This document shows, one piece after another, positions 1 through 7,324 of a DNA stretch of 22,807 nucleotides. The translations under genes were made by a program, and so were the position numbers. The first letter of the stretch is position 1. Every line of letters begins with the position of its first letter. Location: positions 1 through 22,807 of IMG/VR virus record IMGVR_UViG_3300020578_000460; one strand, written 5' to 3'. Origin of the DNA: a virus. The notes beneath the pieces are model-generated. The model had not been told where the DNA came from. It made no database searches and saw only the letters and a program-made list of their open reading frames with translations.

Positions 1-234
1 ACCACCATATACATTATAAGCTTTATGCCAAGCTAATTGTTCTACACTAATTTTTACTTTAATTTTTGTATTATCTCTTTTAGGAGTTTTAAGATATTTA
101 CCTTCTATCCAACCAGATGTACCATTCACACAATAATGAACATCAGGTATTCCTCTTTGAATTTGAGTTTCAATTCTTTGAATAAAAAAATTATTTAATT
201 TATTTCTTATTTGTTTCCAGAGTAGTTTTTCCAT
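1..234 (-). CDS. PD-(D/E)XK nuclease-like protein, 3' end cut off by the window
   Basis: A minus-strand frame opens with ATG at 234 and runs 78 codons without a stop to the window edge, so the C-terminus is missing. The translation contains GIPDVHYCVNG followed by GWIEGKYLK. This is the D-x(n)-ExK arrangement of PD-(D/E)XK nucleases (Asp31 of the PD, then Glu46 and Lys48), with a VRR-NUC or Holliday-resolvase flavour common in phage genomes. It overlaps the 3' end of the NAD synthetase gene by 35 bases in another frame, an unusually long overlap for this operon. The likely role is DNA processing, such as branched-DNA resolution or degradation of host DNA. The motif is seen directly; the specific activity is not known. 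There is no clear Shine-Dalgarno, so start choice rests on the ATG and on where homology begins. Confidence 0.72.
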   Translation of the reverse strand, partial: MEKLLWKQIRNKLNNFFIQRIETQIQRGIPDVHYCVNGTSGWIEGKYLKTPKRDNTKIKVKISVEQLAWHKAYNVYGG

Positions 235-970
235 CAAATTTACATACAGGAATTGGCTTCATTTTATGTAAATTCTTAATTCTTAGTTCTAAATATTTAG
301 TGTAATTAATATCAGAAGGATCTTGCATTGCAATTTCTAATTCTTTATAACTCATTCCTAATTGATCAACGTCAGTTCTTCCGTCAGACCATAATCCATC
401 TGTAGGATCAGCCATAATAATTTCATCTAATATTTTAAGTTCTTTTCCCATTTTCCATACATCTGTTTTTAAACAATCACCTATTGGAGATATATCAACA
501 CCGCCGTCTCCATATTTAGTAAAGAATCCTACACCAAAGTCTTCAACTTTATTTCCAGTTCCTATTACTATTCCATTACAAGAAGCTGCTATTTGATATA
601 AACACATCATTCTTAATCTAGCTCTTGAATTAGCAAGACCTAATTGAGATGTAAATTTTTTATCAGTTAATGTATTTTCAAAAGCATTAAATACATAAGT
701 TAAATCAATATCTACTCCATATGCATTTTTAAATTTATTAACAAGCCAATTTTTATGTGCAATAGATAAATCGTGTTGTTCTGGTCTTTGATGTACAGGC
801 ATACATACAACTAAAGTTTTAAGTCCAGTCATTGCTGATATTGTACTTACTACAGATGAATCAATTCCTCCCGATATACCTACAACTAAACAATTAGCTG
901 GATTAGGCATTTCAGTTACATAATTAAAAATCCAATTCTTTATATGTTCTATTCTATCTATTGCTTGCAT
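200..970 (-). CDS. nadE: NH3-dependent NAD+ synthetase
   Basis: A 256-residue single-domain N-type ATP pyrophosphatase. It would convert nicotinic acid adenine dinucleotide, ATP and ammonia to NAD+ in the cytoplasm. The signature P-loop SGGIDSS is at residues 33-39. NadE blocks follow: NSRARLRM (114-121), GTGNKVE (137-143), YGDGGVDISPIG (153-164) and PTDGLW (189-194). There is no glutaminase domain, so free ammonia is the presumed nitrogen source. The ATG start at 970 overlaps the end of the nucleotide-sugar dehydrogenase gene by 13 bases, so the two are likely co-translated. The context suggests NAD+ supply for that NAD-dependent dehydrogenase, or general NAD+ support during infection, including against NAD-depleting host defences. 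Those roles are inference; the enzyme family is clear. All key motif residues appear intact. Confidence 0.92.
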   Translation of the reverse strand: MQAIDRIEHIKNWIFNYVTEMPNPANCLVVGISGGIDSSVVSTISAMTGLKTLVVCMPVHQRPEQHDLSIAHKNWLVNKFKNAYGVDIDLTYVFNAFENTLTDKKFTSQLGLANSRARLRMMCLYQIAASCNGIVIGTGNKVEDFGVGFFTKYGDGGVDISPIGDCLKTDVWKMGKELKILDEIIMADPTDGLWSDGRTDVDQLGMSYKELEIAMQDPSDINYTKYLELRIKNLHKMKPIPVCKFDGKTTLETNKK

Positions 971-2220
971 ATTCCTATTGGTATATATTTAACATCGTCT
1001 TTAAGTTTTAAATATCTAAAAGGATCAATGATTACTGATCCTTTATGAAAATAAAAATGATGAAATGCTTCATGTTTAGTTCCTATAAAAAATAATTGTG
1101 GTTCATCATTCCATCCATATTCTTTTGCTGTTTTTTCAATTTCTCCATCAACGTAAGGATCCCATATATTAGTTTTAATTCCTTTTTCATTTAATAAATT
1201 TTTTAATAAAAGAGAAGGACTTCCTAAAGTAAGATTAGTTTCTGGTTTAAAACATTTACCTAATATATTTAATTTTAAATTTTTTTTATTTTCCATAATT
1301 AATTGACAAAACCATTCAGTTTGATATTCACGTTGTTTCATAATCATATCATACCAATTAAATGATAAATTTAATTTTTTTGCAAGATATGAGAGAGCTA
1401 TGTTATCTCTAGGATGACAACCTCCTCCATCTCCCATTCCTCCATTTAAATATTTATTGCTTATAATTCTTTTTGTACAAAGAGATAAAGCTTTAGAAAC
1501 TTCATCAACATTTGTATTAGGAAGGTAATGACAAGTTTCCATTATTGTATTAATCATAGAAATTTTTGTTGAAATAAATGTATTATAAACAACTTTAATT
1601 AATTCAGCATTTTCAATAGTTGTTTTAAAAAAAGGACTTTTATTTATAGTTTTATAAAATTCTTCTACTTTTTTTGATGCTTCTTCATCTTCAACTCCAA
1701 ATAAAATAATTTCACTATTTAAAAAATCTTCTATCGTAGTTCCCATTGCAATAAAAAAAGGATTATAACAAATTTTAATGTATTTATTTAGTATAGGTAT
1801 TATTTCTTTTCTAATAGTTCCAGGAAGTACCGTAGAAATTATAACAACAATTATTTCTTTTTTATGAATAGAAGCTTCTATTGCTAAGTTTCTTATTCCT
1901 TCTCTTAAATATTGATAATTAAAATCTGATCTATCTTTAGGTATTCTAGTAATACCTTCATATTTTTCTTCATGTGGTGTTTGAATTGGAACAAATATAA
2001 TATCACATTCTTTAATTAAATCTCCAATATTTTTTATTTTTAAATTAGATTTATTTAGTAGTTCTTTTGCTCCTTCTTCTTTATAATTTATGCTTTTTGT
2101 TCTAATTGATTTTAATATTGTAGGGTCAATATCGTGTCCAAATACATTATGTCCTTTTTCTTCTATTGCTAAAGCTACCGGCAATCCTAATTTGCCTAAT
2201 CCTAAAAATCCTATATTCAT
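958..2220 (-). CDS. UDP-glucose/GDP-mannose dehydrogenase family nucleotide-sugar dehydrogenase
   Basis: A 420-residue enzyme of normal family length. It would oxidise the C6 hydroxyl of a nucleotide sugar to a uronic acid with two NAD+. An N-terminal Rossmann fold starts with GLGKLGLP (residues 7-14). STVLPGT is at 129-135 and YNPFFIAMG at 152-160. The central helix carries Lys209 and Asn213 (ELIKVVYNTF), and the catalytic cysteine Cys268 lies in GDGGGCHPRDN with Asp272 following. All these match the catalytic set of UDP-glucose 6-dehydrogenase. The substrate (UDP-Glc, UDP-ManNAc or GDP-Man) cannot be assigned by eye. Its start codon overlaps the polA stop as TAATG, so it is coupled to the replication operon rather than to virion genes. 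A link to DNA glycosylation is therefore plausible; altering host surface polysaccharide is the alternative. Confidence 0.9.
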   Translation of the reverse strand: MNIGFLGLGKLGLPVALAIEEKGHNVFGHDIDPTILKSIRTKSINYKEEGAKELLNKSNLKIKNIGDLIKECDIIFVPIQTPHEEKYEGITRIPKDRSDFNYQYLREGIRNLAIEASIHKKEIIVVIISTVLPGTIRKEIIPILNKYIKICYNPFFIAMGTTIEDFLNSEIILFGVEDEEASKKVEEFYKTINKSPFFKTTIENAELIKVVYNTFISTKISMINTIMETCHYLPNTNVDEVSKALSLCTKRIISNKYLNGGMGDGGGCHPRDNIALSYLAKKLNLSFNWYDMIMKQREYQTEWFCQLIMENKKNLKLNILGKCFKPETNLTLGSPSLLLKNLLNEKGIKTNIWDPYVDGEIEKTAKEYGWNDEPQLFFIGTKHEAFHHFYFHKGSVIIDPFRYLKLKDDVKYIPIGICKQ

Positions 2221-4061
2221 TATTTAATAGTGCCCCAACTACTTCCTTTCTCAATATCTATTTTTAGAGGCACTTGTATATCTACACAATTTTTCATTAT
2301 TTGTATAGCTTCATTAAAACATTTTTGTTTTGACTTATCTACAGAAAAATCAAGCTCATCATGAATAGTTAGTTTTAATTCAATTTCATTTAAAAGACCC
2401 GATTCATATATTTTAAGCATTGCTGCTTTTGTAATATCTGCAGATGAACCTTGTATTAAAGCATTTAATGCAGTATGAGTATAAGCTCTTTTAAGTTCAG
2501 TATCTGGATATTTTTCCATAGCTTCTATTTTTGAATAAGCTAAACTTTGAAAACTATCTTTAGGTTCCCATTTATTAAATCTTCTTTTACGTCCTAATAA
2601 AGTTTTAATATATCCTCTTGTGCTTGCAACGTGTGCTACTTGTTTAGATAATTCTTTTACAAAAGGCACTCTACTATGATATTTATTAAATAATTCGTAA
2701 GCTGAATCATCATTTAATCCTAATTCTCTTGCTAATTTTTTATTACCCATTCCATAAAATAATCCTAAATTAATAGTTTTAGCTTGTTTTCTTTCTATAC
2801 CAGCCATTTTTGCAACCATATCATGAAAGTCAGTATTATCATTATTTATAAATTCTTCTTTTATTTTTTTAGCAGAATCCATATTTTTAATCACAGCGTA
2901 ATGTACTAATACTCTAGGTTCTTGTTGAGAATAATCAGCACAATACCAATCTTGATTTTCTTCTGGAATAAATAAACTTCTAATTAAAGGACCTAATTCA
3001 GGATCTCTTGCTGGTACTTGTTGTAAATTAGGATTACTAGAACTAAATCTACCTGTAACTGTACCCATAGAATTAAATTGACAATGAATACGACCACTAA
3101 CTCCTTTTTCTAATATCATATTCTTAATAAATGTATTTCTAATTTTATCTAACTTTCGAATATTTAAAATTGTTTTAGATATTTTATCATTTTGTTGCTC
3201 AAGCCAATCTTGAGTAAAAGATGCAGTTCCTTTCTCTGTAAAGTTATATATAATTTTATTTTTATCATATGCTTCTTTTAATGACGCATTCGCCCAAACA
3301 TTTACGTCATGTCCTCCTACTTTATTTAGCTGATCTTGAAGCAAGAATTGTTTTTTTTCTAATTCATTATAAATTTGTTCAGCTTTTTTAAGATCAATTC
3401 TTACTCCACGTTTTCTTATTTCAAATAGACAAGGTATTAATTTCATTTCAAAATTAACTATGCTCTCTACGTCTTCAGTTTTAATTTTAGGTAATTGTTT
3501 TTGAAATATTTGAAGTGTTAGTAAAGCATCTTCCTTAGCATATTCTTTTACACTATTTGCATGTAACTTCCATAAATTATCTTTTACTTTAGCCCTTTTA
3601 CCAAAGTTAAATTGTATAGCTTGTTGTAATTCAGCTTCATATTTAGATTTTTTTAAATAATATTGACTTAATGATTCAAGTGAATATTTTAGCTTGTTCT
3701 CATCTAATAAATGCTCTATAATCATTATATCGTATATAGAATGGTACTTAGTAAAGGCCAGTCTTGAATCGTGTGAATTTAGCCATTCCATGTCATATAA
3801 AGCATTAGCAAATATCAGCTTTTTATTTAATTTAAGTAATTTATCAATAAAATCAATAACTTGATTGTTATTAAGATTTCCACCTCCTTCGTGTCCTATT
3901 GGAAAATATTCATTATAACCACTATCTGTAGCTATAGATATACCTACTAATTTACCATCTTTTCTAAAACCACCTGGTCCTAAAGATTTAAGATTAGGAT
4001 CATAGGTCTCGGTATCAATTGCTATGATATTTGATTTTTCTAATTCAGAGAATTTGAACAT
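2220..4061 (-). CDS. polA: Family A DNA polymerase with 3'-5' exonuclease domain (Leu762 type)
   Basis: A 613-residue replicative polymerase without the 5' nuclease domain of bacterial Pol I. The proofreading domain shows Exo I (D16, E18 in IDTETY), Exo II (N86 to D90 in NALYD) and Exo III (Y174AKED178). The polymerase domain shows motif A DYSQQEPR (376-383), motif B from R424 through K428 to Y436-G437, and motif C HDE (567-569). At the position equal to E. coli Phe762 there is Leu432 (ERKQAKTINLGLFYG), the Leu762 type described as abundant in marine virioplankton. It is shorter than T7 gp5 (704 residues), and no thioredoxin-binding-type insertion was recognised. It overlaps the dCMP deaminase gene by 22 bases upstream and is coupled by TAATG to the dehydrogenase downstream. 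Confidence 0.97.
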   Translation of the reverse strand: MFKFSELEKSNIIAIDTETYDPNLKSLGPGGFRKDGKLVGISIATDSGYNEYFPIGHEGGGNLNNNQVIDFIDKLLKLNKKLIFANALYDMEWLNSHDSRLAFTKYHSIYDIMIIEHLLDENKLKYSLESLSQYYLKKSKYEAELQQAIQFNFGKRAKVKDNLWKLHANSVKEYAKEDALLTLQIFQKQLPKIKTEDVESIVNFEMKLIPCLFEIRKRGVRIDLKKAEQIYNELEKKQFLLQDQLNKVGGHDVNVWANASLKEAYDKNKIIYNFTEKGTASFTQDWLEQQNDKISKTILNIRKLDKIRNTFIKNMILEKGVSGRIHCQFNSMGTVTGRFSSSNPNLQQVPARDPELGPLIRSLFIPEENQDWYCADYSQQEPRVLVHYAVIKNMDSAKKIKEEFINNDNTDFHDMVAKMAGIERKQAKTINLGLFYGMGNKKLARELGLNDDSAYELFNKYHSRVPFVKELSKQVAHVASTRGYIKTLLGRKRRFNKWEPKDSFQSLAYSKIEAMEKYPDTELKRAYTHTALNALIQGSSADITKAAMLKIYESGLLNEIELKLTIHDELDFSVDKSKQKCFNEAIQIMKNCVDIQVPLKIDIEKGSSWGTIK

Positions 4062-4522
4062 TCTCCTAATATAATTTTTTTGTTAATATACGTCCAAGAC
4101 TTTCCACCATTATTCATCCAAAAATCTCCGACTGTATCGAAATCAACATATTTTTCAAAAGTTATTATTCCTTCTGCTGAAGTATTTAATAAAAGTTTTA
4201 CACAATGAATACAAGGACTAAGAGTTGTATATACAAATTTAATCTCATATACGTTTCTACACTGAAGTAATGCATTTTGTTCAGCATGAATAGCTTTACA
4301 AATATCTAAACCTTCACCTGATTTTAAATGAGCACCAGGACATGGCTTGTCTATACAATGTTCAGTATGAGCAGGTCCTCCATTGTAACCTGTCGCTAGA
4401 ACATGTCCTCTTTCATTTATTAAAATACAACCTACTTTTCTTCTTGCACACGTTCCTCTTTCTGAAACTAGATTAGCCATTTTTAAAAAATACCAATCTC
4501 TAGGAATTCTATAGTTATCCAT
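4040..4522 (-). CDS. Deoxycytidylate (dCMP) deaminase
   Basis: A 160-residue zinc-dependent deaminase that converts dCMP to dUMP. The catalytic HAE is at residues 79-81 and the zinc-binding PCxxC at 103-107 (Cys104, Cys107). The substrate-side segment RRKVGCILI followed by ATGYNG is typical of dCMP deaminases (ComEB/T4 Cd family). The gene starts within the upstream thymidylate-synthase-like gene (8-base overlap) and runs 22 bases into polA. It therefore sits directly between a dCMP-directed methylase candidate and the polymerase. It would feed dUMP to a thymidylate synthase and compete for the same dCMP pool as its neighbour, as dCMP deaminase and gp42 do in T4. Confidence 0.95.
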   Translation of the reverse strand: MDNYRIPRDWYFLKMANLVSERGTCARRKVGCILINERGHVLATGYNGGPAHTEHCIDKPCPGAHLKSGEGLDICKAIHAEQNALLQCRNVYEIKFVYTTLSPCIHCVKLLLNTSAEGIITFEKYVDFDTVGDFWMNNGGKSWTYINKKIILGECSNSLN

Positions 4523-5348
4523 TTTTAATTATTTGTAATTTATCTAATAAAGTAAGTCCATCTTCTTTTCCTATTTTTATATCAGCCGCTTGATATAAAG
4601 TTTCCACTATTTTCATAGGATTTAATTTATATTTTTCTATAAGATCATTAAAAGAAAAATCACATTCGTAATTTTGAATTCCTGCTCTTACAATATTTGC
4701 ATCTTTTAAATTTGTATCATACAAGTGACGACTTCCAGCATTAATATGTAATTTTCCTAGTTTACATTCTATATTTAAACTATTTAGATAACAAGCAATC
4801 ACGAAACTAATTGCACTAAAATTAAAACTATCATATGGAAGACCTAGCCATATGTCGTTACTTCTCATTGTAGTTATACAATGTAAATATAATTGATTTT
4901 CTTTAGGTCTTAAAAAAAATTGCATAGCTATAGTACAAGGAATATCTTTACTTGATCTAGGATTCTCTCTCCATATAGTAAGTACCGCTTGTCTTGAATC
5001 TCTATCTTTTTTAAGTGTATCTACAATATAACTTATTTGAGTTATTATTTTAGGACCATATGCTCCAAAGAACGTTACACCATCATCACTAAATCTTTTT
5101 ATATTTTTCATGTATTTAGAAATAGTTAAAAGATCATTTCTACCATCTAATATCCATGCCGCTTCTCCAAACATAAAACTATAATTTAAATTTCTCTCTC
5201 TAATTGTAATTATAGGTAAATTCATATCTAAAGAAAAAGTATGATTTAACTTTTCATAAATCTTTAATTGACGAGGAGCACATTCATAATCGTACTCTCT
5301 TATTATTTCAACTATAAAATTTTTATAATCTTGATCTATTTGATTCAT
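4515..5348 (-). CDS. Thymidylate-synthase-fold enzyme, probable dCMP (hydroxy)methylase
   Basis: A 277-residue member of the thymidylate synthase/dCMP hydroxymethylase family, which transfers a one-carbon unit from methylene-tetrahydrofolate to C5 of a pyrimidine nucleotide. Catalytic Cys138 is in DIPCTIAMQFF, phosphate-binding Arg119 in SRQAV, and His208/Tyr210 in RHLY. The block from Arg162 reads MRSNDIWLGLPYD. Asp173 occupies the position of Asn177 in E. coli ThyA (RSCDVFLGLPFN), the residue that selects dUMP. In T4 gp42 the equivalent residue is Asp179, and Asn-to-Asp mutants of thymidylate synthase are known to prefer dCMP. I therefore infer dCMP hydroxymethylase or dCMP methylase activity rather than dTMP synthesis. 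It overlaps the kinase gene (ATGA) and the deaminase gene (8 bases). The C-terminus lacks the usual APVAI-type folate cap. Plain thymidylate synthase remains the alternative. Confidence 0.9.
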   Translation of the reverse strand: MNQIDQDYKNFIVEIIREYDYECAPRQLKIYEKLNHTFSLDMNLPIITIRERNLNYSFMFGEAAWILDGRNDLLTISKYMKNIKRFSDDGVTFFGAYGPKIITQISYIVDTLKKDRDSRQAVLTIWRENPRSSKDIPCTIAMQFFLRPKENQLYLHCITTMRSNDIWLGLPYDSFNFSAISFVIACYLNSLNIECKLGKLHINAGSRHLYDTNLKDANIVRAGIQNYECDFSFNDLIEKYKLNPMKIVETLYQAADIKIGKEDGLTLLDKLQIIKNG

Positions 5349-5920
5349 ATATTATTTACAAATGCTGTTTCTTCTATTTTTTCTATAACTCTATTTAAAT
5401 CATGACCTTCTTTAAACATATCGTAACGAACAAAATCTTTACGATTTTTTAAAGGACATAATAAAGATAAAAAACTATTTTTTTTAGGATGTTTATCTTC
5501 CCAACAATTTAAATACATTTCTATAACTTTATCAATATCATTATATTCTTCATATCTAATTTTTTTATTTATATTATGATTTTCTTTTACCTTTTTAATA
5601 TCATCAGGTATACACCAAACGTAAATAGCACCTTCACGATTTAAATATTTCCAAATATTATAAGCATCATATGAAGGTCCATCTCTATAGATATAAGAAT
5701 AACATTGTTCTGATGGCCAATGTCTATCTATAACAACTAATTTACCTTTTTCTTTCATCTTAACAGCAAGTCTTGCAGCTGCTGTATGCCATAACTCCAT
5801 ATTCTTGTGCACTCTTAAATGTATATAATAAGAATCAGGATATAATTCTTTAAATTTTTTAGCTAATGTAGTTTTTCCGACACCATCAGGTCCTTCTAAT
5901 ATAATTATTCTAGCAAGCAT
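5345..5920 (-). CDS. Thymidylate-kinase-like deoxynucleoside monophosphate kinase
   Basis: A 191-residue P-loop kinase. Walker A GPDGVGKTT is at residues 10-18, and the DR motif of thymidylate kinases is at 65-66 in DRHWPSEQCYSY. The length suits the family, although the C-terminal half is divergent and Lys-rich. It would phosphorylate a dNMP to the dNDP. Its ATG is inside the end of the glycosyltransferase gene (16-base overlap), and its TGA overlaps the start of the thymidylate-synthase-like gene as ATGA. The adjacency suggests it acts on that enzyme's product: 5-(hydroxy)methyl-dCMP if that enzyme is dCMP-specific, or dTMP otherwise. T4 gp1 plays the first role. Nothing in the sequence alone fixes the base specificity. 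Confidence 0.83.
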   Translation of the reverse strand: MLARIIILEGPDGVGKTTLAKKFKELYPDSYYIHLRVHKNMELWHTAAARLAVKMKEKGKLVVIDRHWPSEQCYSYIYRDGPSYDAYNIWKYLNREGAIYVWCIPDDIKKVKENHNINKKIRYEEYNDIDKVIEMYLNCWEDKHPKKNSFLSLLCPLKNRKDFVRYDMFKEGHDLNRVIEKIEETAFVNNI

Positions 5921-6930
5921 TTAAAAAATTCTTTCGTTCTTTCTTTTGTCCAAAACTTTTTACTTAATATATAAGCTTGACTACTTATTAATTCTTTTAA
6001 TTCTTCATTACTACCGTTTTCTATAATTTTTAAATTAATATTTAATCCTAAAACTTTAGCTTCCTCTGAATGTGCATATATAATATTACCAGCATCGTTT
6101 GCTATTTTATATCTTACTCTCCACCAACCACTTCCTCTCATAGTATGATAATGTGGAGGACTAATCATTCCCCATACTTTTTTGTATTCTTCAAATAATT
6201 CATGTTCTTTTAAACGAACTTGTTTTTCTTTTACATTTCCAAATCGTTTAACATTCCAATTAAAAACTTGTTTAGTAAACCAACTATTTTTACTTACTAA
6301 ACTTGCAAGAATCCACGCTTTTTCTTTTTCATTATTTTCTTTTGAAAATAAATTATTATTATCAGTATGATTTAAATATGTATTAGTATAAGGAGTAGGA
6401 TCCCAATTAATAATTTTATTTGCTTTCATTCCTAATTCATCATAATTACCACCATCATATGCTGGCACTAATAAAGTATGTGGCCATTTATCAAATGCAA
6501 ATGTATCAACTAAATCTTCAATTTCTTTTTTAAAAGGCTGCGCTTCGTCCCAATAAACTTTACCTACAGGATTTCCAGCTTGACTTACTTTTTTCCATAT
6601 TCTCCAATGTCCTCTACTAAAAGTTCCAAATCCTTGAACTGAATCTTTAGTTTGCCAATCATCTATTGAAATAATAGCATCTGGTCTCTTAATTATAGTA
6701 TATGCTGCTCCGTACCAATACCTTGCTGATAAACTATTAGGGCCAAATACAAATACAAATACTTTATCATACATTGATACATCTTCTCCTGGAATAATTG
6801 CTTTATGAGTTACATCATGTCCTAATTCTTTTAGAACAGTAGGAAGTATTCTAGCAGAAGTTGCTATATTTAATGGACTACGTGCAGTACCAATTGATAA
6901 AGCATTAAATCCTGTTACTAAAATTTTCAT
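5905..6930 (-). CDS. Putative GT-B glycosyltransferase, DNA-glycosyltransferase-like
   Basis: A 341-residue protein, close to the 351 of T4 beta-glucosyltransferase. It begins with a Rossmann-type strand-turn-helix (MKILVTGFN, then a helix to GHDV). A second strand YDKVFVFVFG (residues 54-63) and a third AIISIDDW (85-92) follow, as in a GT-B N-domain. The C-terminal half has NVKRFGNVKEKQ (226-237), which resembles the FGN-x-x-EKQ stretch I recall in T4 BGT. It also has GSGWWRVRYKIANDAG (266-281), like the nucleotide-sugar-binding Arg/helix region of GT-B enzymes, and a basic helix at the end (322-341). Overlaps of 26 bases with the MazG-like gene and 16 with the kinase gene place it inside a nucleotide-modification operon. 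I infer transfer of a sugar to a hydroxymethylated base. Glycosylation of another substrate is possible. Confidence 0.58.
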   Translation of the reverse strand: MKILVTGFNALSIGTARSPLNIATSARILPTVLKELGHDVTHKAIIPGEDVSMYDKVFVFVFGPNSLSARYWYGAAYTIIKRPDAIISIDDWQTKDSVQGFGTFSRGHWRIWKKVSQAGNPVGKVYWDEAQPFKKEIEDLVDTFAFDKWPHTLLVPAYDGGNYDELGMKANKIINWDPTPYTNTYLNHTDNNNLFSKENNEKEKAWILASLVSKNSWFTKQVFNWNVKRFGNVKEKQVRLKEHELFEEYKKVWGMISPPHYHTMRGSGWWRVRYKIANDAGNIIYAHSEEAKVLGLNINLKIIENGSNEELKELISSQAYILSKKFWTKERTKEFFKCLLE

Positions 6931-7324
6931 TTATTTCTCTTTCTTCTTCTATAATTTTTTTTATATTAGGTGCTTTCCAGTCTTTAGGTTTTATAACGTC
7001 AAATTTAGTTCCACGTTTTCCTGTTTTATCTTCAGCTCTAATTTTACTCATATTAGCTTTTTGAACTTCTTTCCAAGCTTTTTCAAATGGTAAATTAAAT
7101 AACCAAGCTGTTCCTAAAGCTATATAAACTATATCAACTAAAGCATCTAAAGCTCCAGCTGCATCTTTTTTAGTTATAGCATTAGTATATTCAGCTAATT
7201 CTTCCATTAAAAAAGCAGTTCTAAAATTAATCAGTTCATTATTATTAGGTATATCAACTCTTTCATTTTTTTCAAAGCCATATTTTTTATGAAAATTATC
7301 TATATCTTTTAATATATCTATCAT
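6905..7324 (-). CDS. MazG-like (all-alpha) NTP pyrophosphatase
   Basis: A 139-residue all-alpha NTP pyrophosphohydrolase of the MazG/PRA-PH type. The first metal site is EELAE (residues 41-45). The second is the helix ALDALVDIVYIALG (58-71) with Asp60 and Asp64. A typical tail motif KEVQKANMSKI (85-95) follows. It would hydrolyse a nucleoside triphosphate to the monophosphate and pyrophosphate. Its TGA-side neighbour is the glycosyltransferase gene (26-base overlap), and its start overlaps the stop of the methyltransferase gene as ATGA. In this setting it could serve as a dCTPase that removes unmodified dCTP and supplies dCMP, as T4 gp56 (same fold superfamily) does. House-cleaning or (p)ppGpp-lowering roles proposed for phage MazG are alternatives. 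Metal-site residues are seen; specificity is inferred. Confidence 0.82.
   Translation of the reverse strand: MIDILKDIDNFHKKYGFEKNERVDIPNNNELINFRTAFLMEELAEYTNAITKKDAAGALDALVDIVYIALGTAWLFNLPFEKAWKEVQKANMSKIRAEDKTGKRGTKFDVIKPKDWKAPNIKKIIEEEREINENFSNRI

Noticed and set aside
6182-6370. Plus-strand 62-residue frame opposite the glycosyltransferase-like gene
   Set aside because: Isolated, without ribosome site or neighbours on that strand; an antisense shadow.
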